Source: CAIOYC01 sp965277345 (GTDB lineage: Bacteria > Pseudomonadota > Alphaproteobacteria > Caulobacterales > Caulobacteraceae). From it: DNA of 64,000 bases. The DNA is taken from assembly GCA_965277345.1 (NCBI GenBank), contig CBDICI010000003.1:558001-622000 (forward strand), read 5' to 3'. How positions within the stretch are numbered: the first letter of the stretch is position 1; every line of letters begins with the position of its first letter. The translations under genes were made by a program, and so were the position numbers. Shown one piece after another: positions 8,784 to 18,024 of this stretch. The notes under the pieces are model-generated. The model ran no database searches and was not told the origin of the DNA. It was given only the letters and a program-made list of their open reading frames with translations.

Positions 8784-9239
8784 ATGATCTCGGGGCGACA
8801 GATGGCTCGGAAAGCGCTCGACGACAAACCTGTCCCAGTGAGGACGAAGCTGGCCGCACTGTGGGCGGCGTTGATGGCCTGCTTCATCTATGGCGATTAT
8901 TTCGAGCTCTATCAGCCAGGGAAGCTTCGCGGCATGTTGTCGGGTCTGACGGCCGTCGGGCCGACCGGCCAGCCGATCCTTCTGGGCTTCGCCATTCTAC
9001 TGTCCGCGCCGGCGGTGATGATCTATCTCAGCCTGGCGCTCGGCGCTATCGTCTGCCGGTGGGCGAACATCCTGCTCGGCCTGTTCTACGCCGGGGTCGT
9101 GCTCCTGGCGATCCAGGGCGGGTGGGCCTTCTACGTCTACCTCGGGGTTGTCGAGATCGTGCTTTGCCTGACCATCGTCTGGCACGCCGCGCGCTGGCCC
9201 CGCCGTCTGATCGAGACGGCCGAGAACAGCCCCGCATAG
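8784..9239 (+). CDS. DUF6326-like four-helix membrane protein
   Basis: 151 aa. Four hydrophobic segments are seen: LAALWAALMACFIYGDYFEL, LLGFAILLSAPAVMIYLSLAL, WANILLGLFYAGVVLLAIQGG and YLGVVEIVLCLTIVW. The pattern IYGDYFELYQPG then GFAILLSAPAVMIYLS matches what I recall of the DUF6326 family of small inner-membrane proteins; function is unknown. A GGAG precedes the ATG at 8784; the ATG at 8802 (MARKAL) is an alternative because the first ATG is close to the upstream palindromic element. Confidence 0.8.
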   Translation: MISGRQMARKALDDKPVPVRTKLAALWAALMACFIYGDYFELYQPGKLRGMLSGLTAVGPTGQPILLGFAILLSAPAVMIYLSLALGAIVCRWANILLGLFYAGVVLLAIQGGWAFYVYLGVVEIVLCLTIVWHAARWPRRLIETAENSPA

Positions 9240-9251
9240 CGGTGCGGTCGG

Positions 9252-9497
9252 TCAGTCCGCGCGACCGTTCCGGAGGATTTGCCGATTGGCCTCAGCAGTC
9301 GCCCAGCCGTGAGACGGCCGGTGCGCGGGGACCTCTCGCCACCAAGCCGGCGACGCCTGCTGGGCGCCGCGTGAAGGATCACGCTCCCCGAGATCGTCCG
9401 CCACCTCTCCCGCCGTCGGGGATGCGAGGAAGGAGTCCGCGAGGTCGAGCGCGGCGGCGCTTCCGGGTTCGGAGCGGTCGGTGTGTCGATCGGACAT
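9252..9497 (-). CDS. Small hydrophilic hypothetical protein
   Basis: 81 aa with a strong Shine-Dalgarno (AAGGAGA 7 nt before ATG at 9497), which is the main reason to accept it. Sequence is acidic at the N-terminus (MSDRHTDRSEPGS) and has a Trp-rich middle (SPAWWREVPAH). No family recognised. It is divergent from the hydrolase gene at 9567. Confidence 0.6.
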   Translation of the reverse strand: MSDRHTDRSEPGSAAALDLADSFLASPTAGEVADDLGERDPSRGAQQASPAWWREVPAHRPSHGWATAEANRQILRNGRAD

Positions 9498-9566
9498 GGC
9501 TGATCTCCTTGCACTGGTCTAGGAACGAGGCGCAGACCTGGGCTGTTCCGCCCCTGGAGGTAACGA

Positions 9567-11492
9567 ATGCGCGCGCGGGTTTGGGGTCTGATCATGCTGG
9601 CCGCGGTAGCGGCGGTCGAAACGACGGCGGCGCGGGCCCAGCCCAGCGACATCCCGGCCCACTTCCAGCGGGCCGACGCCAGCTTCGACTACATCAAGCG
9701 CGAGGTGATGATCCCCATGCGCGACGGGGTGAAGCTGCACACCGTCATCGTCGTGCCGAAGGCCGCCAAGGGCGCGCCGATCCTGCTCACCCGCACGCCC
9801 TACAACGCCAGCGCCGAGACCAACAAGGCGCAGAGCCCGCACATGGCGGCGATCCTGCCCATGGGCGACGATTACGCGGTGGAGGCCGGCTATATCCGCG
9901 TCTATCAGGACGTTCGCGGCAAGCACGGCTCGGAGGGAGAGTATATCAATGAGCGCCCGCTTCGCGGCCCGCTGAACACGACCACGACCGACCACGCCAC
10001 CGACGCCTGGGACACCATCGACTGGCTGGTGAAGAACACGCCGGAGTCCAACGGCCGTGTGGCCATGATCGGTACATCCTATGACGGCATGATGGTGCTG
10101 ATGGCGCTGACGGACCCCCACCCGGCGCTGAAGGCCGCGGTGCCGGTGAACCCGGTAGCCAATACCTGGAAGAACGACGACGACTTCCACGGCGGGGCGT
10201 TCCGCCTGGTGGGGTACGACTATTACTTCTCCCAGGACGCGCAGAAGGGCGAGGGCGAGGATCTGTGGCGGCCGGGCTATGACGACTACGACACCTTCCT
10301 GCGCGCGGGTTCGGCGTCGGACTTCATGGACCGTTACGGACTGGCGCAACTCGGCTTTCCCAACCGGATGGCCGCCCATCCCGCCTACGACGCCTTCTGG
10401 CAAGCCCAGGCGCTGGACGCGATCCTGGCGACCAAGCCGCTCAAGACGCCGACCCTGTACGTGGCCAGCCTGTGGGACCAGGAGGACATGTACGGCGCCG
10501 TCGCCACCTACGAGGCCACCAAGCCCAGGGATACGGACGGGGACATAGACTATCTCGTGCTCGGCCCCTGGTCGCACGGGGGCGCCATGCGCGAGGGCGC
10601 CAAGCTCGGCGCCATCGACTTCGACGGCGACACCGCCTGGTACTTCCGCCACAAGGTGCTGCTGCCCTGGCTGAACCAGCGATTGAAGGACGGCGCGCCG
10701 AGGGCGGACACGCCGGCGGTGATGGCCTATGAGACCGGCACGGACGAGTGGAAGCGCTACACCGCCTGGCCGCCCAGAGCGGCCGCGACCAAGGCGCTTT
10801 ACCTGCAACCCGGCTTCAAACTGGCCTTCGACAAACCGCGTCCCGCGCCGGGCCTGTTCGGCGGGGCGGCCAACTATGACAGCTACGACTCCGATCCGGC
10901 CAAGCCCGTGCCCTATCGGCTGCGCCCCATCCGCCCGACCTATTCGGAGGGCTCCACCTGGCGGGAGTGGCTGGTGGACGACCAGCGCCTGTTCTCCGAC
11001 CGCCCCGATGTGCTGACCTATGAGACCGAGCCGCTGACCCAGCCGGTGGCGATCGCCGGCGCCCCGGTGGCCACCCTCTACGCCGCCACCACCGGCACGG
11101 ATGTGGACTTCGTGGTCAAGCTGATCGACGTCTATCCCGACGAGGTGGCCTACGAGCCCAAGATGGGCGGCTATCAGCTTGCCGTCGCCATGGACATCCT
11201 CCGCGGGCGCTATCGCAACAGCGTCGAGCGGCCGACGCCGATCACCCCCGGGCGGGTCGAGCCCTATCGCCTGACCCTGCCCAATGCCAGCCACACCTTT
11301 CTGCCCGGCCACCGCATCATGGTGCAGGTCCAGTCCAGCTGGTTCCCGCTCTACGACCGCAACCCGCAGAGCTACGTCCCCAACATCTTCTTCGCCAAGC
11401 CGACCGATTATCGCAGGACCACCGAGCGCATCTACCGCACGGCGGGCGAAGCCAGCTTCATCGAACTGCCCATCGTACCGGCCAAGCCTTAG
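9567..11492 (+). CDS. Exported CocE/NonD family alpha/beta hydrolase (X-Pro dipeptidyl-peptidase S15 type)
   Basis: 641 aa. N-terminal signal peptide (MRARVWGLIMLAAVAAVETTAARAQ). The S15/CocE fold follows: MRDGVKLHTVIVVPK at the N-terminus, nucleophile motif GTSYDG (Ser about residue 170), Asp in SLWDQED (about 302) and His in GPWSHGG (about 336), then the C-terminal jelly-roll domain with ATLYAATTGTDVDFVVKLIDVYPD. Members hydrolyse ester or amide bonds (cocaine esterase, glutaryl-7-ACA acylase, dipeptidyl peptidases); this sequence resembles the glutaryl-7-ACA acylase-like, periplasmic branch. Substrate not determinable. Next to other exported hydrolase/oxidase genes. Confidence 0.93.
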   Translation: MRARVWGLIMLAAVAAVETTAARAQPSDIPAHFQRADASFDYIKREVMIPMRDGVKLHTVIVVPKAAKGAPILLTRTPYNASAETNKAQSPHMAAILPMGDDYAVEAGYIRVYQDVRGKHGSEGEYINERPLRGPLNTTTTDHATDAWDTIDWLVKNTPESNGRVAMIGTSYDGMMVLMALTDPHPALKAAVPVNPVANTWKNDDDFHGGAFRLVGYDYYFSQDAQKGEGEDLWRPGYDDYDTFLRAGSASDFMDRYGLAQLGFPNRMAAHPAYDAFWQAQALDAILATKPLKTPTLYVASLWDQEDMYGAVATYEATKPRDTDGDIDYLVLGPWSHGGAMREGAKLGAIDFDGDTAWYFRHKVLLPWLNQRLKDGAPRADTPAVMAYETGTDEWKRYTAWPPRAAATKALYLQPGFKLAFDKPRPAPGLFGGAANYDSYDSDPAKPVPYRLRPIRPTYSEGSTWREWLVDDQRLFSDRPDVLTYETEPLTQPVAIAGAPVATLYAATTGTDVDFVVKLIDVYPDEVAYEPKMGGYQLAVAMDILRGRYRNSVERPTPITPGRVEPYRLTLPNASHTFLPGHRIMVQVQSSWFPLYDRNPQSYVPNIFFAKPTDYRRTTERIYRTAGEASFIELPIVPAKP

Positions 11493-11517
11493 CGTCCCCG
11501 CCAGAGCGGACTATCGG

Positions 11518-13320
11518 TCAGGCGGAGCGTTCGAACCCGTTCGCGCTCCAGCCCTCCGTGCCGACGCCGTGGTGGGTGAAGAACAGGCCCTCCGGGTCAT
11601 AGGTCCGCTTGGCTTTGAGCAGGCGCGCATAGTGGGCGCCCCAGAAGGCTTCCGCCCAACGGGGCTCGAAGAAGTCGCTTTCCGACACATAGGATGCGGG
11701 CGCCGTCTGCAAGGTCTTCAGGATCTCCACCGCCGCATGGATCGCCTTGGCGTCCCTGCGGCCGCCGACCGCATCGGGCTCATGCCCGTGTACGCCCGGA
11801 TAGGCGGGGTCCTCGGCGCCGCCCAGGATCGCCAGGGCGAAGGCGTCGAGCACCGCCGGATGGGTGGCGGTGTCCGCCGCCTCGGCCAGGGGCTCGGGCG
11901 GCGCGCCGGCCAGCCCCTTGTTGAAATGCAGCCCCACCGACCAGCCCGACGCGGCCTCGGTCACCCTGTCGACCAAGGCGCCGAATCGGTCGGGCGCGAG
12001 CAGGTCCTTCGACAGCCAGACGGAGCCATAGCCATGCAGGACTTGGCCGACCTGGCCCTTGTCGCCATCCCAGAAGAAGCTCTCGGCCGCGCCGCCGGGG
12101 CGGTCGTCGAAATGGGCGATGCCGGGAATCTGCTTTATGAAAGTCGGATCCCAGAAGCGGGCGGCGGGCAGGGCCAGGATCAGCGGTGCGCGGGTCTCGA
12201 ACGCGTCCGGCGCGGCCTTCAGCGCGTCGAACAGCGGCTTCCACGCCGCCTGCGCCTCGGCCTGCTCCAGCCCCTGGAACACCATGCGGATCTGCATCCG
12301 GTTACCGGGGCGAAAGCTGATCTGTTCGCCCCAGTGAGGATTCATCAAGGCGTCGCGATAGTGGGCGAGGGTCAGCGACACCAGCTTGCGGAAGGCTTCC
12401 GGCGTCCTGGCCTTCACATCGACCTGGGCCGCGCCGAAGAACCTCGGCAGGGCGTGGGTGCGCAGCGTCACGCGGGTAACGACACCGAACCCGCCCCCGC
12501 CGCCACCCTTTAGCGCCCAGAACAGCTCGGGATTGGTGCAGGCGTTGGCGATGCGCACCTGGCCGTCAGCAGTGACCACTTCGGCTTCCAGCAGGCCGCC
12601 GGCGGCCGTGCCGTAGCACTTGGAAAAGCTGCCGAACCCGCCGCTCTGCACCAGTCCGGCGACGCCGACGGTGGTGCAGCCGCCGCCCTGGACATAGCGG
12701 CCGCCCCGGGTAGTGACGGCGGTATAGGCTTCGATCCAACGACACCCGGCGCCCAGGCTGACCGCCGGCTGGGGGATCGCCGCGCCCTCGCATCCCTTGG
12801 GCACGAAGGCGTCGTGAAGCTGGGTGGCTTCGAGGCCCCGCGTCCAGACCAGCAGCGAATCCGCCGCATTGGACGTGCCCTGGTACGAATGGCCGCCGCC
12901 CTTCACCACCAGCCGCAGCCGGTGTTCGCGGGCGAAGTTCACCGCTGCGATCACATCCGCCGTGTCCGCCGCCGCCACGGCATAGGCGCTGGATTGCGAG
13001 GTCCAGGCGTCGGTATAGCCCAGCGTCTGGGTCAGGGCCACGTTGTCGCCGATGAAGTAGGGATTCTTCAGGTTACGGAACAATTCGGTGCAGGCCTGAC
13101 CGCCGGGGTCCGCCTTGCAGGCCTCGAACGGCGACCGCGGCGCGACCAGACGCCCGCCGACCTGCCGGCCGAGATCGGCCCACGCGCCTGCGCTCGGCCA
13201 AGCGCGGTCGCCGGGGCGCACGCGGTGGAAAGCGGCGCGACGGGGGATTGCGGCGCGCGCCGGCGCGACGGCCGCGAAGGCCAGAGCGGCGCCCGACCAG
13301 AGCAGACTCCTGCGATCCAT
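11518..13320 (-). CDS. Exported FAD-binding oxidoreductase (BBE/VAO family)
   Basis: About 600 aa from ATG 13320 (MDRRSLLWSGAALAFA, a twin-arginine-type signal; a longer open frame from 13362 is less likely). The FAD PCMH domain has KGGGHSYQGTSN and the CTTVGVAGLVQSGGFGSFSK segment. Both the His of GGHS and the Cys of GGCTTVG are present; in BBE enzymes of the glucooligosaccharide oxidase type these carry a bicovalent FAD, so bicovalent flavinylation is plausible. The C-terminal berberine-bridge segment with YDPEGLFFTHHGVG is intact. Oxidises sugars or alcohols in relatives; substrate unknown. 17 bp separates it from the M28 peptidase stop, so the two are likely one operon. Confidence 0.92.
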   Translation of the reverse strand: MDRRSLLWSGAALAFAAVAPARAAIPRRAAFHRVRPGDRAWPSAGAWADLGRQVGGRLVAPRSPFEACKADPGGQACTELFRNLKNPYFIGDNVALTQTLGYTDAWTSQSSAYAVAAADTADVIAAVNFAREHRLRLVVKGGGHSYQGTSNAADSLLVWTRGLEATQLHDAFVPKGCEGAAIPQPAVSLGAGCRWIEAYTAVTTRGGRYVQGGGCTTVGVAGLVQSGGFGSFSKCYGTAAGGLLEAEVVTADGQVRIANACTNPELFWALKGGGGGGFGVVTRVTLRTHALPRFFGAAQVDVKARTPEAFRKLVSLTLAHYRDALMNPHWGEQISFRPGNRMQIRMVFQGLEQAEAQAAWKPLFDALKAAPDAFETRAPLILALPAARFWDPTFIKQIPGIAHFDDRPGGAAESFFWDGDKGQVGQVLHGYGSVWLSKDLLAPDRFGALVDRVTEAASGWSVGLHFNKGLAGAPPEPLAEAADTATHPAVLDAFALAILGGAEDPAYPGVHGHEPDAVGGRRDAKAIHAAVEILKTLQTAPASYVSESDFFEPRWAEAFWGAHYARLLKAKRTYDPEGLFFTHHGVGTEGWSANGFERSA

Positions 13321-13337
13321 GCCCCTCTCCCTTCCGA

Positions 13338-14723
13338 CTAAGGTCTCTTGCCCGGCAGCCATTCCGGTTTGAAGTCGCTGTCCAGCAGCCAGCGCACCGG
13401 CGTCACCATCGACTGGATCGCGCTGGCCATGAAGGGGATATCGACGTGGTCGAGATCGTCGCTCGGCTGATGGTAGGTGGGCGGCAGCGGCCAGCCGGAG
13501 GCGGTCTGCGCCACCACCCCCTTCAGCGCCAACTGGTAGTTGTCGGAGCGCTGGAAGAAATGTTGCTCCGGGTACGGATCATCACCGAGCTTGGCGCCGT
13601 GCGCCACCAGGGTCGGGCCGAGGTTAGACAGGTCCCAGCCGGTCAGCATCAAGGTGTCCGGTCGCTTGGGATCGGGATAGCCGATCATCTCGAACTCGAT
13701 ATTGGCGGCGAGATCGGTGAGCGGCATGGGCGTGTGGGCACGATAATATTGCGCGCCGAGGCCGCCCGACTCCTCGCAGCCGAACAGGGCGAAATAGACC
13801 GTGCGCCTCGGTCTTGCGCCGCTGTTCAACAGCCGGGCGAACTCGAGCACCGCCGCCGTTCCGGACGCATCGTCATTGGCCCCGGGATAGAGCTTGCCGT
13901 TCCTCATACCCAGATGGTCGTAGTGGGCGCTGAGCAGGAGCGCACGCCCGTCGGCGTCGCGGTCGGCGCCGTGGATCACCGCCAGGACGTTCTGGGTGGC
14001 GGCCGCTTCCGGCGACAAGGGGTCGGCGATCAGCCTGACACGGGCGCCCTCGGGGACGGTACGCAAGATTTCGGCGGCGGCCGGGCGGATCATCACCTGC
14101 AGGGCGCCCGACGCGGGCGGATCATCGCCCGGACCGCGCACGCGACTGCGACGCCACGCATCGGCGGCAAGCGGGAACTGCGCCGCCATGGCGGGCTCGG
14201 CGGGCGCCAGCACAAGGGCGGCGCCGGCCGCCTCGAACCGCCGCGCGGCGCCGCGGTCGGGTTTGGCCACGTCGTAGAAGACCACCGCGCCCTTCAGGTC
14301 ACGGGGCGCAGACGCGGAATCGCTGACCCTGACCAGAGGCCCGCTTGCAGCGTGGGGAGCGCGGGTGACCAGCATCTCCTGGCCCTGCGCCCAGTGCAGG
14401 GCGCCGCCCGGCGCCTCGATCTCCAGCGACGGCGGCGCGGCGAGGCGGGGCGTGAGCAGCGGGACCGACTGCCGGTAGGCGCCGCCGGGGAGCGCGCCCG
14501 CCACGCCCATCCGCCTGAACTCCCCCTCGATATAGCGCGCGGCGTTGGCTTCGTCGGCCGTGGAGCAGCGGCGCCCGTTCATGGCGACGCCCGCCAAGGT
14601 CTGCATGTGGACGCGGACGCAATCCTCGCAGACCTTGGCGCCGGAAGTCGCGTTCGGCGCCCGCCAGCCTCCGGTCAGCAGCATCGCCGCCAGAGCCGCC
14701 GCCTTGATTGGAATCGCCCGCAC
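13338..14723 (-). CDS. Exported M28 family metallopeptidase
   Basis: About 461 aa. A GTG at 14723 is preceded by AGAGGAG, making it the best start. N-terminal hydrophobic signal (VRAIPIKAAALAAMLLTGG). The two-zinc M28 site is visible: SAHYDHLG (His and Asp), GANDDASG (bridging Asp), CEESGGLG (catalytic and metal Glu), IEFEMIGYPD and a late His in TYHQPSDDLDH. A PA-domain-like insertion sits between residues about 110 and 220. Such enzymes are aminopeptidases or carboxypeptidases in the periplasm. Likely co-transcribed with the FAD oxidase. Confidence 0.92.
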   Translation of the reverse strand: MRAIPIKAAALAAMLLTGGWRAPNATSGAKVCEDCVRVHMQTLAGVAMNGRRCSTADEANAARYIEGEFRRMGVAGALPGGAYRQSVPLLTPRLAAPPSLEIEAPGGALHWAQGQEMLVTRAPHAASGPLVRVSDSASAPRDLKGAVVFYDVAKPDRGAARRFEAAGAALVLAPAEPAMAAQFPLAADAWRRSRVRGPGDDPPASGALQVMIRPAAAEILRTVPEGARVRLIADPLSPEAAATQNVLAVIHGADRDADGRALLLSAHYDHLGMRNGKLYPGANDDASGTAAVLEFARLLNSGARPRRTVYFALFGCEESGGLGAQYYRAHTPMPLTDLAANIEFEMIGYPDPKRPDTLMLTGWDLSNLGPTLVAHGAKLGDDPYPEQHFFQRSDNYQLALKGVVAQTASGWPLPPTYHQPSDDLDHVDIPFMASAIQSMVTPVRWLLDSDFKPEWLPGKRP

Positions 14724-14811
14724 CACCGCTCCTCTGGTCTTGTCCAAGGGGTAACAGGTGGCGTGGCCGCGGGCCAGTGGATCGGAGGTCTGACGCCGGA
14801 GGCGGGGCCGG

Positions 14812-15183
14812 CTAACCGATCTCCAGCGCGCAACGCTCGCCCACCGTCGGGCGGGACACCATCACGCGCGACAGACCGGGAAACTCGCCCTTCAACCGCT
14901 CGGCGAAATGCAGGCAGAGCCGCTCCAGCGTGGGGCTTTCCAGCCCGGGATGGTCGTTCAGGTGGCCGTGGTCGAGCTCGCCCGCGAGCCGCTTCAAGGC
15001 CCGGTCCAGCGCCCCCAGATCCTCCACCCAGCCGGCCGGCCCACGCATGGGGCCGCGCACCGTCGCCTCCACCTGGAAGGAGTGGCCGTGCAGGCGCCGG
15101 TACTCCGCCTTCGGTCCCGTCGGCAGGGAGTGGGCCGCGTCGAAGCCGGCGGTCTTGGTGATTTCAAATATGGCGGCGGTCAT
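14812..15183 (-). CDS. queD: 6-carboxy-5,6,7,8-tetrahydropterin synthase
   Basis: 123 aa, typical QueD length. Converts 7,8-dihydroneopterin triphosphate to CPH4 in the queuosine/7-deazaguanine pathway. Zinc ligands are seen in FDAAH and LHGHSF, and the catalytic region SPTLERLCLHFAERL with the C-terminal Glu in GERCALEIG matches the PTPS fold. It is the third gene of queC-queE-queD reading leftward, 47 bp after queE. Confidence 0.95.
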   Translation of the reverse strand: MTAAIFEITKTAGFDAAHSLPTGPKAEYRRLHGHSFQVEATVRGPMRGPAGWVEDLGALDRALKRLAGELDHGHLNDHPGLESPTLERLCLHFAERLKGEFPGLSRVMVSRPTVGERCALEIG

Positions 15184-15230
15184 CTGGATCTGGCGGTCGC
15201 TGGCACGGCCCGGCTAGGGGAGGCCCCCGC

Positions 15231-15866
15231 CTATGGCAGGCCGAGGTACTTATGCGTCTGTACGCTGAGGCGCCAGCGCGGATGGGCCAGACAGTAGGCG
15301 ACAGCGGCGGCGGTATTGGCGATCCGCTCCGGTCCGTCCATGGGCTGGAGGCGCAGGCGGCGGAACGCCATGGCCTCGAACCGGGCCGGATCGACGCCGG
15401 GCTGGGGATAGACCAGCTTCAACTCGTCGCCCGCAGTCTGCACGATGTGCGACTGCGCCTTGGGGCTGACGCAGATCCAGTCGAGCCCGGCGGGCGCCGC
15501 GAGCGTGCCGTTGGTCTCCACCGCCACCTCATAGCCCGCCGCGTGGAAGGCTTCGATCAGGGGGATGTCCAGTTGCAGCAGGGGCTCGCCGCCGGTGCAG
15601 ACCACCAGCTTGGGCTCTCCCGCCGGTCCGCGCCAGATCGCGTCGGCGGCGGCGACCAGGGCGTTCGGCGCGGCGAAGCGACCGCCGCCGTCCCCGTCCA
15701 TGCCGACGAAATCGGTGTCGCAGAAGGTGCAGACGGCGGTGGCGCGATCCGCCTCCCGCCCGCTCCACAGGTTGCAGCCGGCGAAGCGGCAGAACACCGC
15801 CGCGCGGCCCGCCTGGCCGCCCTCGCCCTGCAGGGTCAGGAACAGCTCCTTGACGGCGTAGCTCAT
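15231..15866 (-). CDS. queE: 7-carboxy-7-deazaguanine synthase
   Basis: 211 aa from ATG 15866, overlapping the queC stop by 4 nt (ATGA). Radical SAM enzyme that ring-contracts CPH4 to CDG. The N-terminal FLTLQGEGGQAGR is characteristic. The cluster motif is the QueE variant with a long first spacer: Cys in GCNLWSG, then CTFCDTDFVG (C-x14-C-x2-C). VVCTGGEPLLQ is the SAM GGEP motif. Start chosen for the MSYAVKELF beginning. Confidence 0.95.
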   Translation of the reverse strand: MSYAVKELFLTLQGEGGQAGRAAVFCRFAGCNLWSGREADRATAVCTFCDTDFVGMDGDGGGRFAAPNALVAAADAIWRGPAGEPKLVVCTGGEPLLQLDIPLIEAFHAAGYEVAVETNGTLAAPAGLDWICVSPKAQSHIVQTAGDELKLVYPQPGVDPARFEAMAFRRLRLQPMDGPERIANTAAAVAYCLAHPRWRLSVQTHKYLGLP

Positions 15867-16585
15867 TGGCCGCCCGTGACGCCGGCGCGCCACTCGTCCC
15901 AGCCCTGCGCGCGCAGTTCGCAGGCCGGACAGGCGCCGCAGCCGTGGCCCCAGGGATGAAGTACGCTCCGCTCACCGGTATAACAGGTGTGGGTATCCTC
16001 CACCGTGATGCGCACCAGCGCCTCGCCGCCGAGGTCCTGGGCGAGACGCCAGGTCCGGGCCTTGGTCAGTCCCATCAGCGGCGTCTGGATCTCGAAGGGG
16101 CGATCCATGCCAAGCCGCAGGGTTTGCTGCATGGCGTCCAGCGTGGAGCGCCGACAGTCGGGATAGCCGGAATAGTCGGTCTCGCACATGCCGCCGACCA
16201 GAACGTCGGCGCCGCGCCGGTCGGCCAGGGCCGCCGCATAGATGAAGAAGACCAGATTGCGACCCGGCACAAAGGTGGACGGCAGGCCGCGCCCGGTCAT
16301 CTCGATGGCGCGATCCTCGGTCAACGCCGACGAGGCCACCGCGCCGAAACTGCGGATATCGAGCAGGTGGTCCTCGCCGAGGCGCGCCGCCCAGGCCGAC
16401 GACAGGCCGACCATCTTCGCGCGCACGACCGCCCGGGCCTGAAGCTCCACCGCGTGGCGCTGGCCATAGTCGAAGCCCACCGTCTCCACCCGCTCATAGC
16501 GCTGAAGCGCCCAGGCCAGACAGGCGGTGGAATCCTGACCGCCGGAGAACAGCACGATTGCGGTGTTTGAAGGTGAAGCGGGCAT
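15863..16585 (-). CDS. queC: 7-cyano-7-deazaguanine synthase
   Basis: 240 aa. Converts CDG to preQ0 with ATP and ammonia. The PP-loop SGGQDSTACLAWAL is at residues 14-27, FDYGQRH follows, and a C-terminal zinc-binding site is present (CYTGERS, then GCGACPAC). First gene of the queCED operon. No preQ1 riboswitch was recognised in the 180 bp upstream. The product feeds queuosine in tRNA and possibly DNA deazaguanine modification. Confidence 0.96.
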   Translation of the reverse strand: MPASPSNTAIVLFSGGQDSTACLAWALQRYERVETVGFDYGQRHAVELQARAVVRAKMVGLSSAWAARLGEDHLLDIRSFGAVASSALTEDRAIEMTGRGLPSTFVPGRNLVFFIYAAALADRRGADVLVGGMCETDYSGYPDCRRSTLDAMQQTLRLGMDRPFEIQTPLMGLTKARTWRLAQDLGGEALVRITVEDTHTCYTGERSVLHPWGHGCGACPACELRAQGWDEWRAGVTGGQ

Positions 16586-16764
16586 GGGTTCTGAAGGAGG
16601 AAGGCGGCGGTCGGCGGCGCGGAATGGGGCGACCCTCTACACCAGCGCCCCCCGCCTGACAAAGCCCGCCCCGCTGGACGTCCCCGCGGGACGGGCGCCG
16701 CCGGTCTTTTTCCGATCGTCCGAAACGGGAGCTTAACCTCGTCGCAATCCATCCACAGCAGGAT

Positions 16765-17904
16765 GTGGACGGAACAGATCAGGCTTACCGTTTGTCCAGC
16801 GTAGTCGAACAGACGCCCCAAACCGCCGCGACCGCGTCGGTCGCCCTGCTGCCGGGTCTCTACAACCCGTTGCAGCATCTGGTGGCGGCTGCGGAATTGC
16901 TGGACCGGCAACGTCTCACGCCCGAGGCGCGGGCCTGCGCGCGCGCCATCCTCCAGTCCGGCCGGATGCTGCTGAACGTGATGGAGGACCTGCGCCAGCT
17001 CGGCGCCGAACCCGCCGCCGTTGACAGCCTGCCCGCCCCCGCCGCGCTGTCCGAACTGGTGGAGGACGTGGAATCGCTGTGGCGGCTGCAGACCGCGCCG
17101 AGCGCCGGGCGCCTGCTGCTCTCCTGCACCGCCCCGGTCGGGACCACCTTGATGATCGACGGCGGCGCCGCCAAGCAGTTGCTCAATACCCTGATCGGGC
17201 GGGCGCTGCAGGCGGGCCATAGGGGCGTGGTGGAGGCCACCGTATCCCTCGGCGCCCTGGCCGGCGACGGGGCCGCCATGCTGACCCTGGCCGTGTCGCA
17301 AAGCGAACCGGGCGCGGTCAACGCCGATCAGGACACCGCCCTGGCGCTGGCGCGGAGTATCGCCATCCGGCTCGGCGGCGACCTTCGGCTTGGAGCGAAT
17401 CCCGGGACGGGCCAGACGGTCACGGTCAACGCTCCCGTCAGGCTGGTGCAGGCCCTGCAAGCCGAGAGCGGCGACGACCTCGCCGTGCTGCCGGACCGCA
17501 CCCACATCCTGATCGTCGACGACAACGCCACCAACCGCATGGTCGCCGCCGCGCTGTGCGAGATGTTCGGCTGCACCACCCAGACCGCCGACGACGGGGT
17601 CGAAGCGGTGGAGGCGGCGCGCGCCACCCGCTTCGACCTGATCCTCATGGACATCCGGATGCCGCGCATGGACGGCATCGAAGCCACCCGCGCCATCCGC
17701 CGCCTGCCGGGCGCGCTCGGCCGCACGCCCATCGTCGCGCTCACCGCCAACGGCGATGCGGAGGCGGCCAAGGTCTATCTGGCCAACGGCATGGACGCGG
17801 TGGTGGAAAAGCCCATCAAACCCGAGCGCCTGCTGGAAACCCTGCAGGCCGTGCTGGCGCCCGAAACGCCGGCTGCCGCGGGCGAGGTTCGCCGCGCCGG
17901 CTGA
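16765..17904 (+). CDS. Response regulator with degenerate histidine-kinase-like N-terminal region
   Basis: 379 aa. The C-terminal receiver domain (about residues 245-365) is complete: VDDN acidic pair, phosphoacceptor Asp in LILMDIRMPRMDG, Thr in IVALTANG and Lys in VEKPIKPE. The N-terminal part resembles a HisKA/HATPase pair: NPLQHLVAAAELLDRQRL looks like a dimerisation helix, but the usual H-E-x-x-T-P phosphorylation box is absent (the His position reads Pro/Gly), and later GNPGTGQTVTV resembles a G-box. Probably a pseudo-kinase scaffold fused to a receiver. Partner kinase not in this window. Start may be the ATG at 16765 or an internal one. Confidence 0.85.
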   Translation: MDGTDQAYRLSSVVEQTPQTAATASVALLPGLYNPLQHLVAAAELLDRQRLTPEARACARAILQSGRMLLNVMEDLRQLGAEPAAVDSLPAPAALSELVEDVESLWRLQTAPSAGRLLLSCTAPVGTTLMIDGGAAKQLLNTLIGRALQAGHRGVVEATVSLGALAGDGAAMLTLAVSQSEPGAVNADQDTALALARSIAIRLGGDLRLGANPGTGQTVTVNAPVRLVQALQAESGDDLAVLPDRTHILIVDDNATNRMVAAALCEMFGCTTQTADDGVEAVEAARATRFDLILMDIRMPRMDGIEATRAIRRLPGALGRTPIVALTANGDAEAAKVYLANGMDAVVEKPIKPERLLETLQAVLAPETPAAAGEVRRAG

Positions 17905-17915
17905 GTCTGGTCCGG

Positions 17916-17968
17916 CTTGATCTGGCCCGCTTGATCTGGCCCGCTTGATCTGGCCCGCTTGATCTGGC
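17916..17968. repeat. 14-bp tandem repeat (about 3.8 copies)
   Basis: The unit CTTGATCTGGCCCG is repeated at 17916, 17930, 17944 and (partial) 17958, directly after the receiver-protein stop and before a small exported protein. Perfect copies imply recent slippage or a binding array. No coding role on either strand that I can support. Confidence 0.9.
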
Positions 17969-18024
17969 GAGGCCGACCCTTTTGCGCCATAGAAGACGCG
18001 CATCCCGGCGGCTTCGGAGGCCCC

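Noticed and set aside
9519..11312. Long minus-strand open frame antisense to the CocE/NonD hydrolase
   Set aside because: It is a GC-bias shadow: the plus-strand frame has a signal peptide and the full catalytic triad, and the antisense translation is low-complexity Gly/Arg/Val/His.
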